40,326 bases of DNA from JAXHUH01 sp034211175 (GCA_034211175.1 JAXHUH010000268.1:1-40326), one strand, 5' to 3'; shown: positions 1 to 7,834, counted from the stretch's first letter. Numbers and translations: made by a program. The notes: generated by a model from the letters alone, not told the origin.

Positions 1-20
1 ACGACCGGCCGTCACGGATC

Positions 21-55
21 CCGCCGGAGGGCGGCGCCCGATCGGCTCGGCCGAT
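21..55 (-). terminator. Possible terminator hairpins after flagellin 1
   Basis: Two short inverted repeats follow or touch the flagellin 1 stop codon: a 6-bp stem (41-46 with 50-55, loop TCG) and a 5-bp stem (21-25 with 30-34). There is no T-run. They fit the end of the minus-strand flagellin transcript, but stems this short are common in GC-rich DNA. Confidence 0.3.
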
Positions 56-855
56 CAGCGGATGAGCTGGAGGACCGACTGGGGCACCTGGTTGGCCTGG
101 GCCAGCATCGAGGTGCCGGCCTGGACCATGATCTGGTTGCGGGTGAAGTCGACCATCTCCTTGGCGATGTCGGCGTCGCGGATCCGGGACTCCGACGCGG
201 TCAGGTTCTCCGACGACACCTGCAGGTTCGTGATCGTGTGCTCGAGCCGGTTCTGGGTCGCACCCAACGTCCCCCGGGTGGTCGACAGCGTGTCGATCGC
301 CCCCCTGATCGTCGTGATCGCGCCGTCCGCCGCGGTGGTGAGGTCGAGCGCGTCGACGCCGAGGTCGGTCGCGGTCAGCGCCCCGGTGGTGACGGAGATG
401 TTCTCGCCGGCGTTGGCGCCGATGTGGAACGTCTGCGCTGTGGCCGAGAACACGGTGATGCCGGCGAACTGGGTCGAGGCGCCGATCTGGTTGATCTGGG
501 CGACGAGCTCGTCGACCTCGGCCTGCTCGGCCGTACCGTCGGACGTCGCGGTGTTCGCCGCGGAGACCGCCAGCTCCGACATGCGCTGGAGCATCGAGTG
601 GACCTCGTTGAGCGCACCCTCGGCGGTCTGGACGAAGCTGATCCCGTCCTCCGCGTTCCGAACCGCCTGGTTCAGACCACGGACCTCGGAGCGAAGGGAC
701 TCCGACTTCACCAGACCCGCGGCATCATCGCCGGCCCGGTTGATCCGGAAACCCGACGAGAGCTTCTCCAACGACTTGCCCAGCGACCGGTCGTTGATGC
801 CCAGGTTCCGGTGCGCCGTCAGCGACATGGCGTTGGTGTTGATGCGAAGTGCCAT
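55..855 (-). CDS. fliC: Flagellin (copy 1)
   Basis: Structural subunit of the flagellar filament, exported through the flagellar secretion system. The 266-residue product has the classic N-terminal D0/D1 helices (begins MALRINTNAMSLTAHRNLG, then LEKLSSGFRINRAGDDAAG near residues 30-50) and the conserved C-terminal helix (NLTASESRIRDADIAKEMVDF, ending in SVLQLIR). The central variable part is short, so the D2/D3 domains that decorate the filament surface in enteric flagellins are missing or minimal. The ATG is preceded by GGAGGA at 866-871, 10 bases upstream. It is a near-copy of the gene at 1146-1955: ends almost identical, differences concentrated in the middle. Each copy has its own leader and terminator-like hairpin, so they are probably separate transcripts. 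Identification is secure. Confidence 0.97.
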   Translation of the reverse strand: MALRINTNAMSLTAHRNLGINDRSLGKSLEKLSSGFRINRAGDDAAGLVKSESLRSEVRGLNQAVRNAEDGISFVQTAEGALNEVHSMLQRMSELAVSAANTATSDGTAEQAEVDELVAQINQIGASTQFAGITVFSATAQTFHIGANAGENISVTTGALTATDLGVDALDLTTAADGAITTIRGAIDTLSTTRGTLGATQNRLEHTITNLQVSSENLTASESRIRDADIAKEMVDFTRNQIMVQAGTSMLAQANQVPQSVLQLIR

Positions 856-865
856 TGCGTTCAGT

Positions 866-911
866 TCCTCCGTGAGTGGTTCCGGCCCGACGTCCGTGTC
901 GGGACACCACT
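866..911 (-). promoter_or_regulatory. Flagellin 1 mRNA leader hairpin with GGA hexaloop (candidate CsrA site)
   Basis: Read on the minus strand, the leader forms an inner 6-bp stem CCCGAC/GTCGGG (898-903 with 886-891) closing the loop ACGGAC (892-897). An outer stem AGTGGT/ACCACT (906-911 with 875-880) surrounds it. The Shine-Dalgarno GGAGGA at 866-871 follows directly, itself within ACGGAGGA. CsrA proteins prefer GGA in the loop of a short hairpin plus a second site over the Shine-Dalgarno, so this layout fits translational repression by CsrA. CsrA binding is inferred; the hairpin is visible in the sequence. Confidence 0.65.
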
Positions 912-968
912 GCTACGACCGGAACGGCCGTCTTCTGGAGGGAAAATCGCCGTTTCCCTCGACAGATG

Positions 969-1008
969 CAGGACCTCCGACCCAGGACCGGCCGCCGTAC
1001 CCAGGACC
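969..1008 (-). repeat. Direct repeats upstream of flagellin 1
   Basis: ACCCAGGACC occurs at 980-989 and 999-1008, and a shorter CAGGACC at 969-975. The same arrangement lies upstream of flagellin 2 (2071-2111). The rest of the flagellin 1 leader (856-968) also aligns with the flagellin 2 leader. The repeats may be activator sites or part of the duplicated upstream region. I could not place a convincing sigma-28 or sigma-70 promoter here. Confidence 0.55.
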
Positions 1009-1109
1009 CCGGGGGGGGCCTTCGGCCCGACGCCACGCACCGCCGGCCCGACGCGAGCGAGCGCCGGGCACGCGGGCCCGGCGCTCGATGCGACGACGTC
1101 GGTGATCAC

Positions 1110-1135
1110 GGGCCCCGGACGGTCGGCCGGGGCCC
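1110..1135 (-). terminator. Terminator-like hairpin after flagellin 2
   Basis: A perfect 9-bp GC stem (GGGCCCCGG at 1110-1118 pairs with CCGGGGCCC at 1127-1135) with an 8-base loop lies 10 bases beyond the flagellin 2 stop. No T-run follows. It separates the two flagellin genes and supports independent transcription. Confidence 0.55.
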
Positions 1136-1145
1136 ATGCGGTCGG

Positions 1146-1955
1146 TCAGCGGATGAGCTGGAGGACCGACTGGGGCACCTGGTTGGCCTGGGCCAGCATC
1201 GACGTGCCGGCCTGGACCATGATCTGGTTGCGGGTGAAGTCGACCATCTCCTTGGCGATGTCGGCGTCGCGGATCCGGGACTCCGACGCCGTCAGGTTCT
1301 CCGACGCCACCTGCAGGTTCGTGATCGTGTGCTCGAGCCGGTTCTGGGTCGCACCCAACGTCCCCCGGGTGGTCGACAGCGTGTCGATCGCCGTGCGAAT
1401 CGCAGTGATCGCTGCGTCCGCATCGCCGGTTGCGGTGGTCAGGTCGACCGCGTCGATCCCCAGGTCGGCGTCGGTGAGCACGCCGACGGTGACATCGATG
1501 CTCTCACCGGCGTTGCCGCCGACGTGGAAGGTCTTGGCGTTGGCGTCGAACACGGTGATGCCGGCGAACTGCGTCGACGTCCCGATCTGGTTGATCTGGG
1601 TGCGCAGCTCGGCGAGCTCGGCCTGCTCGGCCGAACCATCCGACGTCGCGGTGTTCGCCGCGGAGACCGCCAGCTCCGACATGCGCTGCAGCATCGAGTG
1701 GACCTCGTTGAGCGCACCCTCAGCGGTCTGCACGAAGCTGATCCCGTCCTCCGAGTTCCGAACCGCCTGGTTCAGACCACGGACCTCGGAGCGAAGGGAC
1801 TCCGACTTCACCAGACCAGCGGCATCATCGCCGGCCCGGTTGATGCGGAAGCCCGACGAGAGCTTCTCCAACGACTTGCCCAGCGACCGGTCGTTGATAC
1901 CCAGGTTCCGGTGCGCCGTGAGCGACATCGAGTTGGTGTTGATACGAAGCGACAT
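1146..1955 (-). CDS. fliC: Flagellin (copy 2)
   Basis: Second filament subunit, 269 residues, with the same N- and C-terminal polymerisation helices as the copy at 55-855 (begins MSLRINTNSMSLTAHRNLG; ends in QSVLQLIR). Differences cluster around residues 115-190, where this copy is three residues longer. The ATG start is supported by GGAGGA at 1967-1972, 11 bases upstream. The two genes point the same way, with a hairpin (1110-1135) and a duplicated leader between them, which is what a tandem duplication including the promoter region would leave. The copies could be mixed in one filament or expressed under different conditions; the sequence does not decide this. Confidence 0.97.
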   Translation of the reverse strand: MSLRINTNSMSLTAHRNLGINDRSLGKSLEKLSSGFRINRAGDDAAGLVKSESLRSEVRGLNQAVRNSEDGISFVQTAEGALNEVHSMLQRMSELAVSAANTATSDGSAEQAELAELRTQINQIGTSTQFAGITVFDANAKTFHVGGNAGESIDVTVGVLTDADLGIDAVDLTTATGDADAAITAIRTAIDTLSTTRGTLGATQNRLEHTITNLQVASENLTASESRIRDADIAKEMVDFTRNQIMVQAGTSMLAQANQVPQSVLQLIR

Positions 1956-1966
1956 TGTTGAGGTGA

Positions 1967-2012
1967 TCCTCCGTGAGTGGTGTTCCCCCGACCTCCGTGT
2001 CGGGACACCACT
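1967..2012 (-). promoter_or_regulatory. Flagellin 2 mRNA leader hairpin with GGA hexaloop (candidate CsrA site)
   Basis: Same architecture as in flagellin 1. The inner stem CCCGAC/GTCGGG (1999-2004 with 1987-1992) closes the loop ACGGAG (1993-1998). An outer AGTGGT/ACCACT stem (2007-2012 with 1976-1981) encloses it, and GGAGGA (1967-1972) follows. The spacer between inner and outer stems differs from copy 1 while stems, loop GGA and Shine-Dalgarno are kept, as expected for a selected RNA structure. Confidence 0.65.
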
Positions 2013-2265
2013 GCTACGGCCGAAGCTGCGAGTTCCTGGAGCGCGAAAGCACCGTTTCCCACCACATACGCAGGACTCCGGACCCAGGACCGAGGCGTGT
2101 TACCCAGGACCTCCGGGACCATCGACCCACCCGTCCCGGGATCTCCCGTGACCGGCGCCACCGCAGCGACGACAGCTGGCCCCGCTCGACCGCCGCTACA
2201 TGACGGTCGTGGGGCCGGAACACGTCGAGGTGTTCGAGCTGCTGCCGTGAGCAGGTCCGGCGGGT
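2013..2265. other. Intergenic region upstream of flagellin 2
   Basis: The part up to about 2111 continues the conserved flagellin upstream region, with ACCCAGGACC at 2082-2091 and 2102-2111 and CAGGACT at 2071-2077. From 2112 to 2265 I see no gene, no clear promoter and no strong terminator for the membrane-protein gene that ends at 2266. Confidence 0.5.
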
Positions 2266-2805
2266 TCAGACGGCGGCGTCGCGCTCGGAGCGCCACACGG
2301 CGTACTCGTCGGCGAAGCCCACGAGGACCAGCGGGAGCACGCCGCCGGTGAACACGCCGGCCGGGGTGACGGCCACCAGCAGCACGAACGTGTAGACGAG
2401 CGTCAGCGCGACCGACCACAGGCGCCAGCTGAGCACCCGGTGGACCGGTGGCTCCTTGAGCGTGACGGCGCCGCCGAGGGCGAACCCCACGGCGGCGCCG
2501 AGCACCGGACTGAGCAGGCCGAACGCCAGGCCCGCGACCAAGAGCAGGCCCATGGCGCCGATGACCCGGCGGGTGCCGCCGAAGTTGCCCGACACCAGCG
2601 CCAGGATCACGAACACGAACGGCGCGAGCGCCAGCCCGAAGCCGATGGCCGTCGGGTTGATGGCGTCGGGATCGTCCTCGGTCCCGGCGAAGCCGGCCGC
2701 GTAGGCGAAGTAGCTGACCATCATGACGAGCGTCGCGAAGGCGATCGCCATCCAGTTGCGCCGGCGCAGCTGCTCCGACCACGCCTCCTCGCCGACAGGG
2801 TCCAC
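2266..2805 (-). CDS. Small multi-pass membrane protein, last gene of the sugar ABC operon
   Basis: A 179-residue protein of unknown function. After a charged N-terminus (through QLRRRNW) it has about four to five hydrophobic segments, roughly residues 18-40, 50-72, 80-110 and 128-165, and a charged tail (VWRSERDAAV). The GTG start lies 8 bases after the stop of the MalG-like permease, so the two are very likely co-transcribed. No motif ties it to a known family. It might assist the transporter or simply share its transcript. The start is not strongly supported, since no clear ribosome site is visible; the internal ATG at residue 19 is an alternative. Confidence 0.7.
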   Translation of the reverse strand: MDPVGEEAWSEQLRRRNWMAIAFATLVMMVSYFAYAAGFAGTEDDPDAINPTAIGFGLALAPFVFVILALVSGNFGGTRRVIGAMGLLLVAGLAFGLLSPVLGAAVGFALGGAVTLKEPPVHRVLSWRLWSVALTLVYTFVLLVAVTPAGVFTGGVLPLVLVGFADEYAVWRSERDAAV

Positions 2806-2813
2806 CCGGGGCG

Positions 2814-3734
2814 TCAGCCCTTCACCGAGCCGGCGGTCAGGCCACGGACGAAGAACGGCTGCAGCGCGAAGAACACGATGAGCGGCACGATCATCGTCAC
2901 GAACGCGGCGGCGGGCAGCAGGTTGAGCGCACCCTCACCGCGGCCGGCCAGGTCAGCGAGCTCGACGGTCAGCACCCGCACGTCGGGTTCGATGCCGAGG
3001 AACACGTACGCCACCAGGTAGTCGTTCCAGGTCCACAGGAACTGGAAGATGGCGAACGAGGCCAGCGCCGGCACCGACAGGGGCAACATCAGCCGCATGA
3101 AGATCGAGAAGTGATCGGCCCCGTCGATCTTGGCCGACTCGATCATCGACGATGGCAACGAGCCCATGTAGTTGCGCAGCAGGTACACCGCCAGCGGCAG
3201 GCCGAAGCCGGTGTGGGCCAGCCACATGGCCGGGTAGGTGCCGTTGAGGTCGTAGGTCGTGTAGATGCGCAGGATGGGGATGAACGCCATCTGCAGCGGC
3301 ACGACCATGAGCCCGACGATGCTCACGAACAGGATGTTGCGACCCGGGAAGTCCATCCATGCGAAGGCATAGGCGGCGAACGCCGCGATGGTGATCGGGA
3401 TGATGGTCGCGGGCACGGCCACCGCGACCGTGTTGGCGAAGGCGTTGCTGAACCCCTCGTCGAGGACGCGCGAGTAGTTGTCGAGCGTCCACGTCCCCGA
3501 CTGGAACAGGTCGCCGAAGACGGTCCACCAGCCGCTGCCGCGGATCGAGCCCGGCTCGCGGAACGAGTTGATGAGGAGCCCGATCGTCGGGATCATCCAC
3601 AGGACCGTGATCAGGAGGATCGTCAGGTAGACCGGGAGCCGCGACGGGCCGTGGCGCAGGCCCTTGATGTTCGGGTCCGAGGACGCCAGCGGCGCCGTCG
3701 TGTCGGTGGTCTCGTCTGCCGTCGTGGCCGTCAT
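2814..3734 (-). CDS. Sugar ABC transporter permease, MalG/AglG type
   Basis: Inner-membrane permease subunit of a CUT1-type carbohydrate importer, 306 residues. Six membrane segments follow a 35-residue cytoplasmic N-terminus. The EAA-type loop that docks the ATPase reads ESAKIDGADHFSIFMRLMLP near residues 200-220. The N-terminal part (WMIPTIGLLINSFREPGSIRGSGWWTVF) resembles AglG-like alpha-glucoside permeases, so an alpha-glucoside or related oligosaccharide is a reasonable but unproven substrate. Its ATG overlaps the end of the MalF-like gene by 4 bases (ATGA), showing translational coupling. No ATPase gene is present in this operon; a candidate partner lies at 31179-32261. Confidence 0.92.
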   Translation of the reverse strand: MTATTADETTDTTAPLASSDPNIKGLRHGPSRLPVYLTILLITVLWMIPTIGLLINSFREPGSIRGSGWWTVFGDLFQSGTWTLDNYSRVLDEGFSNAFANTVAVAVPATIIPITIAAFAAYAFAWMDFPGRNILFVSIVGLMVVPLQMAFIPILRIYTTYDLNGTYPAMWLAHTGFGLPLAVYLLRNYMGSLPSSMIESAKIDGADHFSIFMRLMLPLSVPALASFAIFQFLWTWNDYLVAYVFLGIEPDVRVLTVELADLAGRGEGALNLLPAAAFVTMIVPLIVFFALQPFFVRGLTAGSVKG

Positions 3735-4894
3735 CGCATGGCCTCCTGGGCCCGGAACCGGCGGATGTTGAGGACGAGGATCGGGACCACGGCGATGAAC
3801 AGCAGCACCGCGAGCGCGGCGCCGATGCCGTCCTGGCCGAACAGGAAGAACTCCTGGACCATCTGTTGGGCCACGACCTGGGTGTTGTCACGCCCGCCGG
3901 TGGTGACCCAAACGATGTCGAACACCTTCCAGACCGTGATGAGCACGGTGGTCCACACCACGACGATGGTCGAGAAGATCGACGGGATGACAATGCGCCA
4001 GAACACCTGCCACTCGTTGGCGCCGTCGATGCGGGCCGCCTCCAGCAGGTCGTCGGGCACACCCTTGATGGCCGACGAGAGGATCACCATGGCGAAGCCG
4101 GTCTGGAGCCAGATCAGGATGACCATCAGGTAGAGGTTGTTCCACGGCGTCGACTCGAGCCACGACACCGGGTCCTGGCCGAAGATGCCGACCCAGATGC
4201 CGTTGAGCAGGCCGATCTGCTCGCCGAAGCCCTCGGGTCGGAAGCTGTAGACGAACGTCCAAACGACGACGGCGCCGACGAACGAGATGGCCATCGGCAG
4301 GAAGATGAGCGACTTCGCCACCGACTCGGCCCGGGCCCGGAGCTTGTCGGCCATGGTCGCGAACGCAAGGCCGATGGCGACGGCCATGAACGGCACGACG
4401 AGCACCCAGATGATGCTGTTGCGAATGCCGATCAGGTACTGGCTCTCGGTGAACAGCCGCTCGTAGTTGTCGAACCCGACCCAGTTCTCGCTGTTGTTGT
4501 CCTGGAAGCTCAGGAACAGCGTGTTGATGGCCGGGTAGACGAGGAAGAAGCCCAGCAGCGCCAGGGCGGGCCCGACGAACACGAACGGGCGCACCGCGGC
4601 GGCGATCCCCTTCGGGAACAGGTCGACGAGGCGGTCCATGCCCCAGAACAGGGCCCAGATGCCACCGCTGCCGACGATCACGGCCAGGAGCACCTGGAGC
4701 GCCTTGTTGCCGTCGTCGTCGGTCAGATAGCCGAACGAGAAGTAGACGACGAGGATGATCGCGGGGATGACCAGGGCGGAGAGGACGCGTAACAGCCAGG
4801 TCACCGGCCCACCCTGCGCGGCCTCCACGTCGTCTGGAACGGCCTTGTCTCGCGACTCGACGGTGTCCTCGTCGAGCACAGGCGGCATCGTCAT
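3731..4894 (-). CDS. Sugar ABC transporter permease, MalF/AglF type
   Basis: Second membrane subunit of the importer, 387 residues, longer than the usual ~300 because two extra N-terminal membrane segments (about residues 30-55 and 65-90) precede the usual six, as in AglF-like permeases. The EAA loop reads EAARIDGANEWQVFWRIVIP around residues 285-305. It lies between the binding-protein gene (187 bases upstream, with hairpins in the gap) and the MalG-like gene (4-base overlap). The ATG has the upstream sequence GGAGGAG. Function is secure at family level; the substrate is inferred only from similarity to alpha-glucoside systems. Confidence 0.92.
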   Translation of the reverse strand: MTMPPVLDEDTVESRDKAVPDDVEAAQGGPVTWLLRVLSALVIPAIILVVYFSFGYLTDDDGNKALQVLLAVIVGSGGIWALFWGMDRLVDLFPKGIAAAVRPFVFVGPALALLGFFLVYPAINTLFLSFQDNNSENWVGFDNYERLFTESQYLIGIRNSIIWVLVVPFMAVAIGLAFATMADKLRARAESVAKSLIFLPMAISFVGAVVVWTFVYSFRPEGFGEQIGLLNGIWVGIFGQDPVSWLESTPWNNLYLMVILIWLQTGFAMVILSSAIKGVPDDLLEAARIDGANEWQVFWRIVIPSIFSTIVVVWTTVLITVWKVFDIVWVTTGGRDNTQVVAQQMVQEFFLFGQDGIGAALAVLLFIAVVPILVLNIRRFRAQEAMR

Positions 4895-4947
4895 CGGGCT
4901 CCTCCTCCCCCCGGGCGGCCCTCGCCGCTCACGGTAGTCCGGGGGAT

Positions 4948-5061
4948 GGGGCGGCCGCCACGGCCGCCCCCACGTGCAGATACCACGCCACGACCGGCCC
5001 CGCCGAGGCGGGGCCGGTGCGACGAACGATCAGTGATCCGGTGCCGCTGACTGGTCAGCGG
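4948..5061 (-). terminator. Three hairpins between binding-protein and permease genes
   Basis: Three strong inverted repeats fill the 187-base gap: a 10-bp stem at 4948-4957/4961-4970, a 12-bp stem at 4993-5004/5007-5018 and an 8-bp stem at 5044-5051/5054-5061. None is followed by a clear T-run on the minus strand. Such intercistronic stems after a solute-binding protein gene often allow partial termination or protect the upstream mRNA, so that the binding protein is made in excess. That role is inferred. Confidence 0.6.
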
Positions 5062-5081
5062 TCGCGACCACCGTCAGCAGA

Positions 5082-6521
5082 TCACGGCCAGGAGCTCTCG
5101 ACCGTGGCGGTGACCTCCTCGGCCGGTGCGCCACCGCTCCAGTCGATCATGGCCGTCCAGAAGGTGCCCTGGCCGACCGCGGCCGGCATCAGGTCGGAGG
5201 CGTCGAAGACGAAGGTGTTCGAGCCCAGCGCCTCGGTGATGGTCTCGGCGAACGTGCGGGACGCATCGGTCTCGTAGCACGCCGGATCGACGTTGGCGTT
5301 GCCGGGAAGGCGCTCGACGCCCTCGACGCCGTGGCCGCCGTAGGGGGCGACGCCGCCACCGGAGGCCGAGGCGAGCGTGCACTGCCACTCGGGGGTGATC
5401 CAGTCCATGACGGCCTGGACGTTGGCCTCGGCGTCATCGAACACGATCAGGGTGTCGCCGCCGCCCATGGCGCCGCCGTTGCCGTCGATGGTCGGGAACG
5501 AGAAGACCTCGATCTCCGACTCCTCGCCGTCCTCGTAGTCCGGCTGGTCGCCGAAGACGTTGGAGATGAACGAGCCCTGCTTGAGCATCAGGCAGCCGGG
5601 GGGATCCTGGAACAGGGGCCCGGGCGAGTCGTTGAAGTTGACGCCGCTGACGCCGTCGGGGCCACCGAGCACGAAGCCCTCACCGAAGAAGATCTCGCCC
5701 ATCGTGTCGAACGCGCTCACGACGCTCGGGTCATCGAAGGGGATCTCGTGCTGGTACCACTGGCTGTACATGTCCGCGCCGTTCAGGCGCAGGTAGATGT
5801 CCTCGATCCAGTCGGTGCCGGGCCAGCCGGTCGCACCGCCGCTCTCGAAGCCGAAGCACCACGGGGTCATGCCGTCGTCGACGATGGTCTGCGACAGGCT
5901 GACCATGTCCTCGTAGGTCTCGGGGACCTCGTAGCCCATCTCCTCGAACGTCGGCGCGTGGTAGAAGACGACCGACTTGAAGTTCGGGAACCACGGGATG
6001 CCGTAGTGGTTGCCGTCCTCGCAGAGGCCGAGGTTCATCCAGAACTCGGAGTGGTCGGCCTCCATCTGGGCGATGTCGAAGCCCATGTCCTCGAGCGAGA
6101 CGAGTGCGCCCTCGTCCGCGAACGCGCAGATCGACGCCGGCTGGGGCGTGAACGCGACGGCCGGCGGATCGCCGCCGTCGACGCGGATGCGCAGCTGCGA
6201 CTCGAAGTCGTCGGACCCGGTGAACTCGATGCTCGAGCCGGTCGCCTCGTTGTAGACGTCGATGAACCCGCTCATGGCGTCGCCCTCGACGCCGGTCGGT
6301 GCACCGAAGAGCGTGAAGTCGGCGCCGACCTCTTCGGCCTCGGCGTCGCCGCCCTCGTCACCGCCGTCCTCGTCACCACCGCCCTCGTCGCCGCCGTCGG
6401 CGTCGTCGGTGGTCTCGGTGTCCTCGCCGCCCGCGTCATCGTCGTCGTCGTCGCCGCAGGCGGCCGCCACGAGCGTGAACGCGAACAACAGGCAGAGCAC
6501 CTTGCCCCATCGTGATCGCAT
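5082..6521 (-). CDS. Sugar ABC transporter solute-binding lipoprotein
   Basis: Extracytoplasmic family 1 substrate-binding protein, 479 residues from the chosen start. The ATG at 6521 is preferred over one 18 codons upstream because it gives a proper lipoprotein signal (MRSRWGKVLCLLFAFTLVAAAC, lipid-modified Cys22) and is preceded by GGGAGGA. After the Cys comes an acidic Asp/Glu/Gly-rich spacer to about residue 65, which lifts the binding domain off the membrane. The bilobed domain follows, with PWFPNFKSVVFYH and GWPGTDWIEDIYL typical of oligosaccharide-binding members. It is the first gene of the operon, under a sigma-70-type promoter with a LacI-type operator. The ligand is unknown; alpha-glucosides are suggested only by the permeases. 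Confidence 0.92.
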   Translation of the reverse strand: MRSRWGKVLCLLFAFTLVAAACGDDDDDDAGGEDTETTDDADGGDEGGGDEDGGDEGGDAEAEEVGADFTLFGAPTGVEGDAMSGFIDVYNEATGSSIEFTGSDDFESQLRIRVDGGDPPAVAFTPQPASICAFADEGALVSLEDMGFDIAQMEADHSEFWMNLGLCEDGNHYGIPWFPNFKSVVFYHAPTFEEMGYEVPETYEDMVSLSQTIVDDGMTPWCFGFESGGATGWPGTDWIEDIYLRLNGADMYSQWYQHEIPFDDPSVVSAFDTMGEIFFGEGFVLGGPDGVSGVNFNDSPGPLFQDPPGCLMLKQGSFISNVFGDQPDYEDGEESEIEVFSFPTIDGNGGAMGGGDTLIVFDDAEANVQAVMDWITPEWQCTLASASGGGVAPYGGHGVEGVERLPGNANVDPACYETDASRTFAETITEALGSNTFVFDASDLMPAAVGQGTFWTAMIDWSGGAPAEEVTATVESSWP

Positions 6522-6639
6522 GTCTTCCTCCCCTGGGAGCCGATCGCTCCAGAACGTCACCTGACTCAGCGCCACACCGGCGGAGCCGAGTGCACCCGGA
6601 GCGGCACGAACGTGCCCCCGAGCGCCCGGTGAACCGGAC

Positions 6640-6685
6640 TGTAAGCGCTTTCAGCGACCCTACTCAGCGCTATGACGGGGGTCAA
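6640..6685 (-). promoter_or_regulatory. Promoter and LacI-type operator of the sugar ABC operon
   Basis: On the minus strand, -35 TTGACC (6685-6680) and -10 TAGGGT (6662-6657) are 17 bases apart. Three bases after the -10 comes TGAAAGCGCTTACA (6653-6640), a near-palindrome of the LacI-family operator type centred on AGCGCT. The LacI regulator gene at 19000 has TACGGT followed two bases later by TGCAAGCGCTTACA, the same -10/operator layout. An operator over the start site implies repression, relieved by a sugar ligand. Confidence 0.8.
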
Positions 6686-6804
6686 CGCGCCCCCCGTGGG
6701 ATGACCTACCCAGGTGACCTTGGCCGCAGGAGTTCAGGCCGTTGGTCCCCGGACGCGCCGACGGCGCACCCCCGGGAGGGGTGCGCCCCGGCAACCGACC
6801 ATCA

Positions 6805-6924
6805 CCGAACTAGGCCTCACTTCCGGCCACCAGATGGCAGATCTGGGGTCCGGAACGAACCTGTCGCCGAACTGGCCCCGCATCCGACCGCCAGATGGCA
6901 GATCTGGGGTCCGGAACGGGTTGG
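6805..6924. repeat. Tandem ~61-base intergenic repeat with internal palindrome (two copies)
   Basis: Copy 1 (6805-6863) and copy 2 (6867-6924) both begin CCGAACT. They share an exact 28-base core (6830-6857 and 6891-6918) containing the inverted repeat CCAGAT/ATCTGG and ending GGTCCGGAACG. A third, more divergent copy is at 20059-20117. They lie in the 422-base gap between flgL and the sugar operon. The rest of that gap (6522-6639, 6686-6804) holds only the operon's 5' leader and promoter-upstream DNA; I see no gene there. Confidence 0.7.
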
Positions 6925-6943
6925 GGTGGGGGTGTCGTCGGGG

Positions 6944-7834
6944 CTAGCGGCCGACGAAGTCCATGAGCGAGGGCATCTCGAGGCGGGCCGCGGCGGCGAG
7001 GGCGGCCTCGTACGCGGTCTGGGCCTGGGCCAGCTCGAGGGCGCTCTCGGCGAAGTCCACGTCCTCGAGCGCCGAGCGCTGGCTGACCGCGTCGAACCGG
7101 CGCTGCTCGGTGCCCTCGCGGACGTGGTCGACCTGGCTCTGCAACGCACCGACCGTGCCGAGCGAGTCGAGCACGTCCTGGTGACGGGCCTTGATGTTGT
7201 CGATCTCGGCGCCGCTGGCGGCCGCGTCGCCCGCCCTGACGGCATCGATGGAACGGCCGAGCACGGCGAACACGTCGTCGCCCGAGGCGAACCCGAAGGC
7301 GTCCTCGGCGCTGACGGTCACGTCGACGTCCACGCCGGGGGCGAGCCGGCGCTGGACCGTGAAGTTGTCGCCGGTGAAGCTCACGGTGCCATCACCGGCG
7401 GTGACCACCGCCTCGGAGGTCGAGCCGGCGAACACCGCCCGTCCGCTCACCCGGGTGTTGGCGAGGTCGGCGAGCTGAGTGCGGATGTTCTCGAGCTCGG
7501 CGGCGTGAGCCTCCCGGCTGGCGGGGCTCTCGACGCTGTTCGACGCCTGGGTCACGAGGTCGCGAGCCCGCTGGATCAGGTTCGACGCCTGCTGGAGGGC
7601 GTTGTCCTGGCTGCCGAGGAGCATCTGGGCGTCGTCGGCCGCCCGCAGGTGGACGTCGAGGCGCCGTTCGGTCGTGCGCAGCCGGGCGGCGGCCACCGCC
7701 TCGCCCGGGCCGTCGGAGAGCTTCGAGAGCCGCTTGCCCGACGACACCCGGCGCTGCGCCTCGGCGAAGCGTCCGTAGGTTCGCTCGACATCCTGTTGGA
7801 CGGTGCGGTGGACCGCACCGAAGGTGGTCCGCAT
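6944..7834 (-). CDS. flgL: Flagellar hook-filament junction protein FlgL (HAP3)
   Basis: Joins the hook-side protein FlgK to the filament. The 296-residue product has flagellin-like N-terminal helices (DVERTYGRFAEAQRRVSSGKRLSKLSDGPGEA) and a matching C-terminal helix (FAESALELAQAQTAYEAALAAAARL) with a variable middle (around FAGSTSEAVV), the usual FlgL build and length. The ATG is preceded by GAGAGGAACTGAACG, which resembles the sequence before flagellin 1. It is the last gene of a csrA-flgN-flgK-flgL block, 82 bases after flgK. Confidence 0.92.
   Translation of the reverse strand: MRTTFGAVHRTVQQDVERTYGRFAEAQRRVSSGKRLSKLSDGPGEAVAAARLRTTERRLDVHLRAADDAQMLLGSQDNALQQASNLIQRARDLVTQASNSVESPASREAHAAELENIRTQLADLANTRVSGRAVFAGSTSEAVVTAGDGTVSFTGDNFTVQRRLAPGVDVDVTVSAEDAFGFASGDDVFAVLGRSIDAVRAGDAAASGAEIDNIKARHQDVLDSLGTVGALQSQVDHVREGTEQRRFDAVSQRSALEDVDFAESALELAQAQTAYEAALAAAARLEMPSLMDFVGR

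Noticed and set aside
62..2151. Long plus-strand open frames across the flagellin genes (347 and 637 codons)
   Set aside because: They are antisense to clear flagellin genes, Arg/Pro-rich, and arise from high-GC codon bias.
2166..2250. Plus-strand fragment reading LDRRYMTVVGPEHVEVFELLP before a stop at 2248
   Set aside because: It looks protein-like, but the frame has a stop shortly upstream, no ribosome site, and only 16 codons from the ATG. It could be a remnant of a lost gene; not supported enough to list.
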